Origin: JAJZJT01 sp964610905
Lineage (GTDB): Bacteria > Actinomycetota > Acidimicrobiia > Acidimicrobiales > RAAP-2
NCBI GenBank assembly: GCA_964610905.1
Contig: CAZSYT010000001.1
Location: 58,944-122,943 of the forward strand
Reading direction: 5' to 3'
DNA length: 64,000 bases
Both the position numbers and the translations under genes were made by a program. The notes beneath the pieces were generated by a model. It ran no database searches. It saw nothing but the letters and a program-made list of their open reading frames with translations, and was not told the origin of the DNA. Of the stretch, positions 26,292-35,119 are shown one piece after another (within the stretch, counting starts at the first letter, position 1; every line of letters begins with the position of its first letter).

Positions 26292-26846
26292 ATGACCATC
26301 GACCCCAGCCCGCCGGGCACGACATCGCCGCGAGCCACCCCAGCGGACGTGCTGGCGCCGTTCCACGCGGTGTTCGACCATGCCGCGGTGGCCGCCCGCC
26401 GCATCCGCGACCTGCTGCCCATCTACCACGAGCTGCTGGGCGGGTCGTTCGTGGAGGGCGGCGACAACGAGCGGGTCGGGTACCGTGCCGTCCAGCTCGG
26501 GTTCGCCGACGGCTCGCGGGTCGAGCTGATGGAGCCGCTGCGGGGATCCACGTTCTTCGACAGCTTCTTCGCCACCCGCGGCGCCGGCGGGCTCCACCAC
26601 ATCACCTTCAAGGTCGACGACATCGAGGCGGCGGTGGTGGCCATGCGCCGGCACGGCTTCGCGCTGACGGGCCTGCACCTCGAGGACCGCTTCTGGCGCG
26701 AGGTGTTCGTGCACCCGCGCCAGGCATACGGCACGCTCGTGCAGATCGCCCAGGCGGACGGGCCCTACCCGTCGCCGCCCGACCTCGCCCTCGACGGCGT
26801 GCTCGCCGGGCACGGCCAGCGGGGCAACGGGGAGCCGAGCCCGTGA
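26292..26846 (+). CDS. VOC superfamily protein (methylmalonyl-CoA epimerase-like)
   Basis: This 184-residue protein has two VOC modules: FDHAAVAARRIRDLLPIYHELLGG, then GGLHHITFKVDDIEAAVVAMRRHGF, with metal-ligand-like residues His in FDHAAV, Glu in VELMEPL, and His in LHHITF. This spacing is near that of methylmalonyl-CoA epimerase and related lyases. ATG 26292 has GGAGGAAGGG upstream; earlier ATGs at 26220 lie in low-complexity sequence. It ends 4 bp from the convergent acyl-CoA ligase gene. Substrate unknown. Confidence 0.82.
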   Translation: MTIDPSPPGTTSPRATPADVLAPFHAVFDHAAVAARRIRDLLPIYHELLGGSFVEGGDNERVGYRAVQLGFADGSRVELMEPLRGSTFFDSFFATRGAGGLHHITFKVDDIEAAVVAMRRHGFALTGLHLEDRFWREVFVHPRQAYGTLVQIAQADGPYPSPPDLALDGVLAGHGQRGNGEPSP

Positions 26847-26850
26847 CCGG

Positions 26851-28407
26851 TCAGCCGGCCGCCGCTGCGTACCTGGCCCGGAGCTCCTTCTTCAGCACCT
26901 TGCCGGTCGCCGACACCGGGAGCGCTTCCACCAGCTCGACCGACCGCGGCCGCTTGTAGTGGGTGAGCCGTTCGGCCGCGAAGCCGAGGAGCTCCTCCTC
27001 GTCCACCGACCGGCCGGCCACCGGGACGACCACCGCGTGGATTGCCTCCCCCCAGCGCTCGTGGGGGATGCCGATGACGGCCACCGACGCCACGTCGGGA
27101 TGCTCGGCCAGGACGGCTTCGACTTCCGAGCTGAAGACGTTGATCCCCCCCGTGATGATCATGTCCTTGGCACGGTCGACGATCGTCACGAAGCCCTCGT
27201 CGTCGACCACGGCGATGTCACCGGACTTGAACCAGCCGTCCGAACGCGAGATCTCGGTCTCCTCGGGCATGTGGAAGTAGCCCGGGGAGACGGTGTCGCC
27301 GCGCATCCAGATCTCGCCGGGTGCCTGGTTGTCGTGGGGCACGTCCGCCCCGTCGTCGCCGACGACCCGCACCGACATGAGCATGTTCGGCTTGCCGGCG
27401 GAGCCCAGGCGCCGGACCTGCGCCTCGGTGCCCGACGTGTGCTGGTCCTCGGGCCGCAGCACCAGCCCGCACGAGTAGGTCTCGGCCATCCCGTAGTGAG
27501 GGAAGAAGACGTCGCCGAAGACCTGGCGGGCCCGCTCCAGCAGGGCGCGTGGCAACGGCGACCCGCCGGTGCTCACCGCCTGCAGGCTCGACAGGTCGAA
27601 GCGCTCGCAGTCGGGCTCGGCCAGGATCATCTGGATCATCGTGGGCACCAGGATGGAGTGCGTCACGCCGAACTCGGGGACGCCGGCCAGGAAGGTGCGG
27701 GGGGCGAACGAGGGGAACAGCACCGTCCTGCCGCCCTTCATCAGCACGGGGTGGAGGCCGGCCGGGCCGCCTGGGTTGAAGAAGAGCGGGATGTTCTGCA
27801 GGTTGGTGCCGCCCTCGCGGACCGGCATCTCCGCCATCCAGTTCATCATGGCGGCGACGGCGTTGCGATGGGTGAGGATCGCACCCTTGGGCACGCCGGT
27901 GGTCCCGCTCGTCGCTCCCAGCTGGTAGACGTCGGTGTCGTCGACCGCCACGCCGGGGTCGCCGGTGGGGGCGGCGGCGATCAGCTCCTCGAGGTCGAGG
28001 GCGAAGCCGTGGTCGGGGCCGGCACCCACCACCAGCGTCCTCGGGTCGAGCTCGCCGAGCCACGTGCGGGCGAGCTCCGCCACCTCGGCGTGCACGACGA
28101 CCACGGACGGCTCGACGTAGCGCAGGTAGTGCACCAGCTCCCTGGCCGCCAGCCGGATGTTGGCGGCGGCGCCGATGACCCCGGACTTGGCGCAGGCGAA
28201 GAAGAAGTCGACGTACTCGCCGCAGTTCGGCGCGAACATGGCCACCCGGTCACCCTTGGCCGCCCCCAGGCCGGCCAACGCGTGGGCGAGCTGGTCGGTA
28301 CGGCGGTCCAGGTCGGCCCACCGCGTGACCCGCGATCCCGGCACCACCACCGCCTCGCGGTCCCCGAAGAACTCGGCGTTGCGCCGCACGATGTCGCTCA
28401 CCAGCAT
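26851..28407 (-). CDS. AMP-forming acyl-CoA ligase
   Basis: This 518-residue member of the ANL superfamily should activate a carboxylic acid to its CoA thioester via an acyl-AMP. The P-loop-like motif TSGTTGVPKGAILTH, the YGMAETY motif, GWFKSGDIAVVDDEGF and the C-terminal catalytic Lys region SATGKVLKKEL are all present. I chose ATG 28407, which has TTGGAGG upstream, over a GTG at 28422. It is divergent from the 28510 operon, sharing operator site 9. Substrate cannot be told; fatty, aromatic and steroid side-chain acids are all possible. Confidence 0.92.
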   Translation of the reverse strand: MLVSDIVRRNAEFFGDREAVVVPGSRVTRWADLDRRTDQLAHALAGLGAAKGDRVAMFAPNCGEYVDFFFACAKSGVIGAAANIRLAARELVHYLRYVEPSVVVVHAEVAELARTWLGELDPRTLVVGAGPDHGFALDLEELIAAAPTGDPGVAVDDTDVYQLGATSGTTGVPKGAILTHRNAVAAMMNWMAEMPVREGGTNLQNIPLFFNPGGPAGLHPVLMKGGRTVLFPSFAPRTFLAGVPEFGVTHSILVPTMIQMILAEPDCERFDLSSLQAVSTGGSPLPRALLERARQVFGDVFFPHYGMAETYSCGLVLRPEDQHTSGTEAQVRRLGSAGKPNMLMSVRVVGDDGADVPHDNQAPGEIWMRGDTVSPGYFHMPEETEISRSDGWFKSGDIAVVDDEGFVTIVDRAKDMIITGGINVFSSEVEAVLAEHPDVASVAVIGIPHERWGEAIHAVVVPVAGRSVDEEELLGFAAERLTHYKRPRSVELVEALPVSATGKVLKKELRARYAAAAG

Positions 28408-28469
28408 CGTCGCCTCCAACACGTATGTCGGGCCATGTCGCCCGCCGTCAATCTAGTATTGTCCAAACC

Positions 28470-28484
28470 TGACGTTTGACGTCA
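28470..28484. promoter_or_regulatory. Palindromic operator site 9 (TGACGT-TTG-ACGTCA)
   Basis: This is a perfect inverted repeat in the 102-bp divergent region between the acyl-CoA ligase (28407) and the six-gene operon starting at 28510. It is only 25 bp from the latter start codon, a position suited to repression. Confidence 0.75.
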
Positions 28485-28509
28485 CTCGTAGGTCAGAAAG
28501 GGGGTCGGG

Positions 28510-29403
28510 GTGCTGGTCGACCTGGTGCGCACGCGGACGGCGGACGGCGTGCTGCTGCACGGCGCGCTGGCCGCGCCGCCGGCCGCGGCCGGCGCCGTGC
28601 TGGGGATCCACGGCGCGTGGGGGAACTTCTACGGCACCCCCGTGGCGCGCTTCCTCTGCGACGCCCCGGCCCGCGGCCTCGCCGCCCTGTCGATCAACGG
28701 ACGGGGCCACGACCTCGGCTCCCTGGGGGACGGCGAGCGGTGCATCGGCTTCCTCCGGGACCGCTTCGAGGACGCGCCGCTCGACCTGCAGGCCGCGGCC
28801 GACCTGCTGGCCGAGCGCGGGCTCCACCCCTTCGTAGCCGTGGCCCACAGCTACGGCGCGCACCGCGCCACCTACTGGCAGGCGGGCGCGCAGGCCAGCC
28901 CGGCAGCCGCGCTCGTGCTCCTCAGCCCCGCGCCGGAGCTGCAGGCGGCGGCGGACGTCTTCGTCGACGGTGCCGTGGAGCACCACCTGGCCCGGGCGGC
29001 GGCGGCGGTGGCCACCGGCCGTCCCGAGCAGCTCGTGGTGCTGTCATCGGGCGCCCCCGTGCCGATGGTGGCCGAGGCCGCCACGGTCCTCTCCACCTGG
29101 GGCCCCGACACGCTGGCGGACTCGCGCCGGCACGTCGGCTCGCTGCCCATGCCGGTGCTGGTGGTGTCCGGCTCGCGCGAGCCGGCCCCCTACCGCCAGC
29201 GGGCCGAGGAGGTGGCCGCCGGCGCGCCCGACGGGGAGCTCGTGGTGCTGGACGACGACCACTACTACCGGCGCCACCCCGAGGCGCTCACCGCCGCCGT
29301 GCTCGACTGGCTCGACCAGCGAGAGGTGTTCACCTGGTCGCCCGACCTGTCCGGAGGCGGCGCGGCGGAGCGTGCGACGAGAGGGAACGACGATGCCGCT
29401 TGA
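28510..29403 (+). CDS. Alpha/beta hydrolase (possible thioesterase or lactonase)
   Basis: This 297-residue hydrolase-fold protein has GIHGAWGNFYG near the start, nucleophile elbow AHSYGAH (Ser114) and a C-terminal His in LDDDHYYRRHPEAL. The elbow Gly-x-Ser-x-Gly is altered (His before Ser), as in some distant members. The GTG start has AAAGGGGG upstream. It leads an operon with a 47-residue protein, acyl-CoA ligase, crotonase homologue, LLM enzyme and FabI-like SDR. Substrate unknown. Confidence 0.78.
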   Translation: MLVDLVRTRTADGVLLHGALAAPPAAAGAVLGIHGAWGNFYGTPVARFLCDAPARGLAALSINGRGHDLGSLGDGERCIGFLRDRFEDAPLDLQAAADLLAERGLHPFVAVAHSYGAHRATYWQAGAQASPAAALVLLSPAPELQAAADVFVDGAVEHHLARAAAAVATGRPEQLVVLSSGAPVPMVAEAATVLSTWGPDTLADSRRHVGSLPMPVLVVSGSREPAPYRQRAEEVAAGAPDGELVVLDDDHYYRRHPEALTAAVLDWLDQREVFTWSPDLSGGGAAERATRGNDDAA

Positions 29404-29536
29404 GCTCGACGAGCGCGACGCCCCCGGGTTGGAGGTCGACCAGGTCCACGTCCTGGCGGGGCTGCGGGGCCTCGGCGTGTGGCCCCACCGGCTGCAGGGC
29501 TGCCGGATCCCCGCGGCGAACCCGGTCGGCGAGTGA
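29393..29536 (+). CDS. 47-residue protein of unknown function
   Basis: This short gene starts at ATG 29393 with GAGAGGG upstream, overlaps the end of the hydrolase gene by 11 bp, and its TGA overlaps the ATG of the acyl-CoA ligase (TGATG). The tight coupling on both sides supports translation. The product starts MPLELDERDAPGLEVDQV, is acidic early and ends with a His/Arg/Cys-containing tail; no family is recognised. It could equally be a coupling leader for the ligase. Confidence 0.5.
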   Translation: MPLELDERDAPGLEVDQVHVLAGLRGLGVWPHRLQGCRIPAANPVGE

Positions 29537-31077
29537 TGGCCATGCTGGTACCGGACGTCCTGCACAACGCCGCCACCCGCTTCCCCGACCGGGTGTGCGT
29601 GGCCGAGGGGGAGCGCTCGCGCACCTTCGCCGAGGTCGACGAGCGAGCGGCGAGGGTGGTGGCGGCGCTCCACGGGATCGGCCTGCGGCGCGGCGACCGG
29701 GTGGCGCTCCTCGCCTACAACGAGCTCGAGTACGTCGAGATCCAGCTCGCCGTCCAGCGGGCGGGCATGATCCTGGTGCCGCTCAACTTCCGGCTGACCG
29801 CCCCCGAGCTCGCCGTGATCGTGGGGGACTGCTCGCCACGGCTGCTGGTGAACGGCCCCGGGCTCGGCGAGGTCGCCGGTCGGCTGGGCGTGGAGCACGT
29901 CTGGCACCTCGGTGCCTCGGGCGTCGGGGACCCCTACGACGAGCTGGTGGCGGCGACGGCACCCTGGCCGTGCGACGCCTACGTGCCGGCCGACCAGGCG
30001 GCGGCGATCATGTACACGAGCGGCACGACCGGAAGGCCGAAGGGCGCCGTCCTCTCCAGCGGCGCTGTGTGGGCGCGCAGCAACGTCATGTCCAACGAGG
30101 CCGACATCCGGCCCGGTGACGTCTTCGTCCAGGGCCTGCCGATGTTCCACATCGCCGCGCACACCGCCAACGGGTTCACCTACCGCGGCGCCACCGTCGT
30201 CCTGACGCGCCAGTTCGACCCGGCCGGCTTCGCCGGGCTCCTGACGCGGTGGTCGGCCACCCACGTGCTGCTGGTGCCGGCCATGATCAACATGCTCACC
30301 CTCGAGCCCTCCGTCGCGGCGGCCGAGCTCGACGAGCTCCGGATGGTCCTGTACGGCGCGTCGCCCATCGCCCCGGAGGTCCTGCGCCGGGCCATCGACG
30401 TGTTCCGCTGCGGGTTCCTGCAGTTCTTCGGCATGACCGAGACGTTCGGCGTCTCCCTGCTGCGCCCCGAGGACCACGATCCGGTCGGCCATCCCGAGCG
30501 GCTGGCCTCGGCGGGGACCGACGCCCTCTCCGCCCAGACCCGGGTCGTCGACCTCGACAGCGCCGACGTCCCACCCGGCGTCGTCGGCGAGATCCTGAGC
30601 CGTGGCCCGGCGCTGATGGACGGGTACTGGAACGACCCGCGGGCGACCGAGGAGGCGCTGCGGGACGGGTGGATGCACACCGGCGACCTCGGGTACCGGT
30701 CCCCCGACGGCTACCTGTTCGTGAGCGACCGGCTGAAGGACATGATCGTGTCCGGGGGCGAGAACGTCTACCCCCGCGAGGTGGAGGACGTCCTCCTCGA
30801 GCACCCGGCGGTGCTCGAGGCCGCGGTGATCGGCGTCCCCGACGACCGCTGGGGCGAGCGGGTGCACGCCCTGGTGGTGCTGCGCCCGGGGACCACGGCG
30901 GAGCCCGAGGCGATCACCACGTTCTGCCGCGGGCGCCTCGCAGGGTACAAGGTGCCGAAGTCCCTGGAGCTGTCGGCGGAGCTCCCGAAGAACGCGACCG
31001 GCAAGGTCCTGAAGCACCTGCTGCGCGACCGCTACGCGGCGGGCACCGGGACCGCAGCGACCGCGCCGCCACGCTGA
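29536..31077 (+). CDS. AMP-forming acyl-CoA ligase
   Basis: This 513-residue ANL enzyme has YTSGTTGRPKGAVLSS, FGMTETFG, GWMHTGDLGYRSPDGY, the hinge SDRLKDMIVSGGENVYP and the catalytic Lys motif NATGKVLKHLL. It forms an acyl-CoA from a free acid. The ATG at 29536 overlaps the previous stop; a second ATG two codons later is an alternative. Together with the crotonase homologue and FabI-like SDR that follow, it suggests activation of an acid and further processing on CoA. Confidence 0.92.
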   Translation: MAMLVPDVLHNAATRFPDRVCVAEGERSRTFAEVDERAARVVAALHGIGLRRGDRVALLAYNELEYVEIQLAVQRAGMILVPLNFRLTAPELAVIVGDCSPRLLVNGPGLGEVAGRLGVEHVWHLGASGVGDPYDELVAATAPWPCDAYVPADQAAAIMYTSGTTGRPKGAVLSSGAVWARSNVMSNEADIRPGDVFVQGLPMFHIAAHTANGFTYRGATVVLTRQFDPAGFAGLLTRWSATHVLLVPAMINMLTLEPSVAAAELDELRMVLYGASPIAPEVLRRAIDVFRCGFLQFFGMTETFGVSLLRPEDHDPVGHPERLASAGTDALSAQTRVVDLDSADVPPGVVGEILSRGPALMDGYWNDPRATEEALRDGWMHTGDLGYRSPDGYLFVSDRLKDMIVSGGENVYPREVEDVLLEHPAVLEAAVIGVPDDRWGERVHALVVLRPGTTAEPEAITTFCRGRLAGYKVPKSLELSAELPKNATGKVLKHLLRDRYAAGTGTAATAPPR

Positions 31078-31089
31078 CGAGGAGCGACG

Positions 31090-31875
31090 ATGCCAGGACT
31101 GCGCGTGGAGCACCCGAGCGACGGCGTGGCGCTCGTCACCCTCAGCCGCCCGGAGCGGCTGAACGCGCTCGACGACGAGCTGCTGCTGCGGACGCTGCCC
31201 GACACGTTCGGCCAACTGGCCGCCGACACGTCGGTCCGGGCCGTGGTCGTGACCGGCGAGGGCCGCGGCTTCTGCTCGGGAGCGGACCTCGAGTCCTCGG
31301 GATTCGCACAACCGACACCGCTCGAGGCGGCCGGGTTCGTCGCCCGCACCCACCGCACGCCGGTCATCGTCCGGCGCCTACCGCAGCCGACGATCGCCGC
31401 GGTCAACGGCCCCGCCGTCGGAGCCGGCTTCGGCCTGGCCCTGGCCTGCGACCTACGCTTCGCTGCCCCCGGTGCCCGCTTCGGTGCACCCTTCGTCGCC
31501 ATGGGCCTGGTGCCGGACTTCGGCGTCTCCTACTTCCTGCCACGCCTCATCGGGACGGCCCCGGCGCTCGACGTGCTGCTCACCGGTCGCCTCGTCGACG
31601 CGGAGGAGGCGCTCGCCCTGCGGCTCGTGTCGCGCGTCGAGCCAGACGTGGTCGGCGCCGCCCTCGACGCGGCGGCCACGATGGCGGCCTCGGCACCGTT
31701 CGCCCTCGCGACCACGAAGGCGAACGTCTACCGGGCCATGGAGCTCGACCTGGTCGCCGAGGTCCTCGAGCAGGAAGTGCGCTCGCAGGCGATCGCCCTG
31801 CACGGGTCGGAGTTCCCGGTCCGCTTCGCCAGGTGGCGGTCCACGGTCGGAGGCGGTCTCGGTGGCGATCGGTAG
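31090..31875 (+). CDS. Enoyl-CoA hydratase/isomerase (crotonase) family protein
   Basis: This 261-residue crotonase-fold protein has the oxyanion-hole regions GRGFCSGADL and NGPAVGAGFGLALACDL. Both catalytic glutamates of classical enoyl-CoA hydratase are replaced: Gly in GAGFG and Phe in GAPFV. It instead carries Asp in GLVPDFG, the position of the catalytic Asp of PaaG-type isomerases. An isomerase or C-C bond role is therefore more likely than hydration. ATG 31090 has GAGGAGC upstream and lies 12 bp after the acyl-CoA ligase. Confidence 0.86.
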   Translation: MPGLRVEHPSDGVALVTLSRPERLNALDDELLLRTLPDTFGQLAADTSVRAVVVTGEGRGFCSGADLESSGFAQPTPLEAAGFVARTHRTPVIVRRLPQPTIAAVNGPAVGAGFGLALACDLRFAAPGARFGAPFVAMGLVPDFGVSYFLPRLIGTAPALDVLLTGRLVDAEEALALRLVSRVEPDVVGAALDAAATMAASAPFALATTKANVYRAMELDLVAEVLEQEVRSQAIALHGSEFPVRFARWRSTVGGGLGGDR

Positions 31876-31887
31876 AGAGGTGATGCG

Positions 31888-32919
31888 GTGAAGCTGGGAC
31901 TCATGCTCGGGTACTGGGGTGCGGGGCCGCCGGCCGACGCCCCCGAGCTGGTGGCCGAGGCCGAGCGACTCGGCTTCGACTCGATGTGGGTGGCGGAGTC
32001 GTGGGGCAACGACGCGTTGACACCGCTCGCCTGGTGGGGCGCCGGCACGTCGCGGCTGCGGCTCGGGACCTCGATCATGCAGCTCGCGGCGCGCACGCCG
32101 GCGGCGGCAGCCATGGCCGCGCTCACCTTGGACCACCTGAGCGGAGGCCGGTTCGTCCTCGGCCTCGGGGTCTCCGGGCCCCAGGTCGTCGAGGGCTGGT
32201 ACGGGGCTCCCTACGACAAGCCGCTGGCGCGCACCCGCGAGTACGTCGAGATCATCCGCCGCATCCTGGCGCGCCAGGAGCCGGTGGAGGTCCGGGGTCA
32301 GCACTACACCCTGCCGTACCCCGGCGGCACGGGGCTCGGCAAGCCGCTGCGGTCCATCACCCACCCGCTGCGCCCCGACATCCCGATCTTCCTCGCCGCC
32401 GAGGGGCCGAAGAACGTGGCGCTGGCGGCCGAGATCGCCGACGGCTGGCTGGCCGTCTTCTACTCGCCGGGCAACGAGGCCGTCTACCGCCAGGCGCTCG
32501 CCGAGGGGTTCGCCCGGCCCGGTGCCCGGCACACGGCTTCCGACTTCGAGGTGACGTGCTCGGTGTCGGTCGCCATCGGCGACGACGTCGAGGCCGCCGC
32601 CGACACGCTGCGTCCGCACCTGGCCCTCTACATCGGCGGGATGGGGGCCCGCGACCTCAACTTCCACCGCCAGGTGTTCGACCGGCTCGGCTACGAGGCC
32701 GAGTGCACGCGCATCCGGGACCTCTACCTGGCCGGCAAGAAGCGCGAGGCCGAGGCGGCGGTGCCGCTGCGGCTCGTCGAGGAGGTGGCGCTGGTCGGGC
32801 CGGTGGCGAAGATCCGCGACGACCTGGCGCGGTGGCGCGAGTCGGCCGTCACGACCATGACCGTCACCGGCGACGTGGCCACCCTGCGGACCATGGCCGA
32901 GCTCGTGCTGGGGCACTGA
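31888..32919 (+). CDS. LLM-class F420-dependent oxidoreductase
   Basis: This 343-residue protein belongs to the luciferase-like/F420-dependent family: MKLGLMLGYWG start, SMWVAESWGND, RLRLGTSIMQL, the GGRFVLGLGVSGPQVVEGWYG block and AAEIADGWL. In actinobacteria such proteins oxidise alcohols or reduce C=C or C=N bonds with coenzyme F420. GTG 31888 has GAGAGGTGATGC upstream. It lies 12 bp after the crotonase gene within the 28510 operon. Cofactor is inferred from family; FMN-dependent monooxygenase is the alternative. Confidence 0.88.
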   Translation: MKLGLMLGYWGAGPPADAPELVAEAERLGFDSMWVAESWGNDALTPLAWWGAGTSRLRLGTSIMQLAARTPAAAAMAALTLDHLSGGRFVLGLGVSGPQVVEGWYGAPYDKPLARTREYVEIIRRILARQEPVEVRGQHYTLPYPGGTGLGKPLRSITHPLRPDIPIFLAAEGPKNVALAAEIADGWLAVFYSPGNEAVYRQALAEGFARPGARHTASDFEVTCSVSVAIGDDVEAAADTLRPHLALYIGGMGARDLNFHRQVFDRLGYEAECTRIRDLYLAGKKREAEAAVPLRLVEEVALVGPVAKIRDDLARWRESAVTTMTVTGDVATLRTMAELVLGH

Positions 32920-32992
32920 CCCCCGACGCCCTCGAGCCTGACTGCCGGCGCCCCTGACGGGTCGGTAGCAGATCACGGAGAAGGAGGAGGAG

Positions 32993-33778
32993 ATGGACTC
33001 ACCGACAGGTCGTCGCGCGGCAGTGGTCATCGGTGGCGCAGGCGGCATCGGCGGTGCCGTGCTCCACGCGCTGGTCCGAGACCGGCCCGAGCTGGTGCCG
33101 TGGACGACGTTCCACAGCGACGAGGGGGCGCCGCGGGCGCTGGCGGAGCGGGTGCCCGAGCTGCGGTGGCGCTCCTGCGACGTGGGGCAGCCCGGCGACC
33201 TCGAGGCACTGGCCGGTGCCGTGGGGTCGAGCGCCGAGCGGGTCGAGGTGCTGGTCCACGCCGCGTTGGAGCCGCTGTCAGGGGCCCTACTGCAGCTCGG
33301 CCACGAACGGGTGGCGCAGGCTGTCGCCACCAGCGGCGCCTCGCTGCTCGCCGCCGTCGAGGCGTTCGACCACCTGCTGCAGCCCGGCGCGGCCGTCCTG
33401 TTCGTCACGAGCATGGGCGCCCACCGGGTCGTGCCCCGGTACGGGGCCGTGGCCGCGGCGAAGGCAGCCGGTGAGGCCCTGGTGGTCTACCTCGCGTCCG
33501 AGCTGGCCGAACGAGGGGTGCGGGTGAACGCGATCTCGGCCGGGCCGGTGCCGACCAAGGCGGCAGCGGCGATGGTCGGCCCGGCCAACCTCGAGGCGGC
33601 CATGGAGGCCGCGGCGCTCGCGTCGCCGCGCCGGCGCGGCCTGGAGCTCGCGGAGGTCGGCGAGGCCGCACGGCTGCTGTGCAGCGAGGCGGCTTCCGGC
33701 GTCACCGGGCAGACCCTGGTCGTCGACGGGGGCGTGTTCAACGAGCTCGTCCTCACCCCCGCCCAGCTGCAGGATTGA
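32993..33778 (+). CDS. FabI-like short-chain reductase (Y-x6-K type)
   Basis: This 261-residue SDR is divergent: the cofactor loop is GGAGGIGGA and the active site reads RYGAVAAAKAAGEALV, i.e. Tyr-x6-Lys, as in enoyl-ACP reductases FabI/InhA, not Tyr-x3-Lys. The following VRVNAISAGPVPTKAA also matches FabI. It probably reduces an enoyl thioester. ATG 32993 has GAAGGAGGAGG upstream. It ends the 28510 operon, so a 2-enoyl-CoA may be the substrate. The C-terminus is short compared with InhA. Confidence 0.8.
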   Translation: MDSPTGRRAAVVIGGAGGIGGAVLHALVRDRPELVPWTTFHSDEGAPRALAERVPELRWRSCDVGQPGDLEALAGAVGSSAERVEVLVHAALEPLSGALLQLGHERVAQAVATSGASLLAAVEAFDHLLQPGAAVLFVTSMGAHRVVPRYGAVAAAKAAGEALVVYLASELAERGVRVNAISAGPVPTKAAAAMVGPANLEAAMEAAALASPRRRGLELAEVGEAARLLCSEAASGVTGQTLVVDGGVFNELVLTPAQLQD

Positions 33779-33858
33779 GGCCTGTCCGTGGACGGCGGCG
33801 GACGACCCGGCCGGGCGCGCCGGCCACGGTGCACTTACCGGAGCGGGACGCCGGACCT

Positions 33859-33888
33859 GGCGCCGCGGCTGGCCGGTTTCGCGGCGCC
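33859..33888. terminator. Hairpin between convergent genes
   Basis: Perfect 9-bp arms GGCGCCGCG / CGCGGCGCC enclose a 12-nt loop in the 117-bp spacer between the FabI-like SDR (ends 33778) and the LLM gene (ends 33896). It could terminate both. Confidence 0.6.
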
Positions 33889-33895
33889 GGTCGGG

Positions 33896-34972
33896 TCACC
33901 GGGCGACGAGGGCGTCGCGCAGCCACCGGTACAGCTGCAGGCCCCGCAGGTCCCCCCCGGCGTCGCGTCCGGCCAGGGACGCCATGTCGCAGACCACCAG
34001 GTGCTCGGCGCCGGCCGCCCGGTAGCGGGCCAGCTCCTCGGCCAGGTCGTCGGGCCCACCGTGCGGCAGCACCTCGGCCAGCTCGTCCGGGTCGATCCGT
34101 CGGGCCAGCGGTGCCATGTCCTCGTCGCCGACCAGGTCGTGGGAAGGGCCGTGACGCAGCGGCGACGAGGCGAGCGCTCCCTTCGGGAGCAGGAGCCCGA
34201 GCGCCCGCAGCTGGTCGCTGGCCAGCAGCCGGCGGGCGCCGGCCCGGTCGCGGGCGGCGACGACCCACACGAAGGCACCGGCCTCCACGGCTCCCGGGGT
34301 GCGCCCGGCAGCGGACTCGGCCGCCCGGATGACGCCCAGCTGGTCGGCGTAGGCGCGGGGACCCGCGGCGGTGGGGAGCCAGCCGTCGGCGAGCTGGCCG
34401 GTCAGGGCCAACGTGCGCGGTCCGTGGGCGGCCAGCCAGATCGGCGGCAGGGCCACGGCGGCGGCCAGCCCGCATCGGGCGCCCGACAGGGAGTAGTGCC
34501 GGCCGGCGAAGTCCGCCGGCCCCCCGTCGCGCCACAGGGCGCCGATGACCTGGAGCGCCTCGTGGAGCCGCTCGACGGGGCGGTCGAAGCGCATGCCGTA
34601 GCGGACCGTGCCGGCCGCCTCGCCGCACCCCAGGCCGAGGACGAGGCGCCCGCCGCTCAGGTCCTGGACGGTCAACGCGCTCTGGGCGAGCTGCGCCGGG
34701 TGGCGCCGCAGGACGTCGGCGACGGCCGTGCCGACCAGCAGCGTGGTGGTGGTATGCCCGGCGACCGCCATGGCCGGCAACGGGTCGACGAGCGCATGCG
34801 GTCCCTGCGGCATCCAGCCGGCGAGCCGGTCGGCCCACCACATCGAGTCGAGCCCCGCAGCCTCCGCGGCCAGCGCGGCGCGCGCCGGGTCGCTGCCCGC
34901 CAGCTGGGGCGCCGGCACGCCGATCTTGAGCGGACGGAGGGGCGGGTCGCCCCCTGTGACGTGCACTCCCAT
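33896..34972 (-). CDS. LLM-class F420-dependent oxidoreductase
   Basis: This 358-residue protein has the LLM pattern LKIGVPAPQL, SMWWADRLAGWMPQGP, GGRLVLGLGCGEAAG and TGQLADGWLPTAAG. The Trp-Trp-Ala-Asp segment followed by a hydrophobic loop resembles F420-dependent methylene-tetrahydromethanopterin-reductase-like dehydrogenases. It is divergent from the TetR gene; the operator-like palindrome at 35085 lies between. It is similar in layout to the LLM gene at 38493, and the two flank the TetR operon. Confidence 0.86.
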   Translation of the reverse strand: MGVHVTGGDPPLRPLKIGVPAPQLAGSDPARAALAAEAAGLDSMWWADRLAGWMPQGPHALVDPLPAMAVAGHTTTTLLVGTAVADVLRRHPAQLAQSALTVQDLSGGRLVLGLGCGEAAGTVRYGMRFDRPVERLHEALQVIGALWRDGGPADFAGRHYSLSGARCGLAAAVALPPIWLAAHGPRTLALTGQLADGWLPTAAGPRAYADQLGVIRAAESAAGRTPGAVEAGAFVWVVAARDRAGARRLLASDQLRALGLLLPKGALASSPLRHGPSHDLVGDEDMAPLARRIDPDELAEVLPHGGPDDLAEELARYRAAGAEHLVVCDMASLAGRDAGGDLRGLQLYRWLRDALVAR

Positions 34973-34993
34973 CGCCTCTCACCCCCTCCGTCG

Positions 34994-35025
34994 CCCCTCG
35001 GCCCCTCGGCCCCTCGGCCCCTCGG
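34994..35025. repeat. Four-copy CCCCTCGG tandem repeat
   Basis: Four exact consecutive copies of CCCCTCGG lie in the divergent region just upstream of the LLM gene start (34972). The repeat may alter spacing in its leader. Confidence 0.85.
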
Positions 35026-35084
35026 CCCCGACCCTCGACGGCGACGGCGACGGCCTTGACCGCGTGGCGGGCGACGGCCACAAT

Positions 35085-35100
35085 TCTACTCGTGAGTCGA
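35085..35100. promoter_or_regulatory. Palindrome upstream of the TetR gene (TCTACTC-GT-GAGTCGA)
   Basis: Arms of 7 bp with one mismatch lie 19 bp upstream of the tetR-like start and 112 bp from the divergent LLM gene. It differs from the TNACGT-N3-ACGTNA sites and is a candidate autoregulatory operator. Confidence 0.55.
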
Positions 35101-35119
35101 TTATGAGGGGTGCGCGCTG

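Noticed and set aside
34994..35025. CCCCTCGG repeats as an iteron-type origin
   Set aside because: Only four short units, no replication gene nearby, no AT-rich unwinding region.
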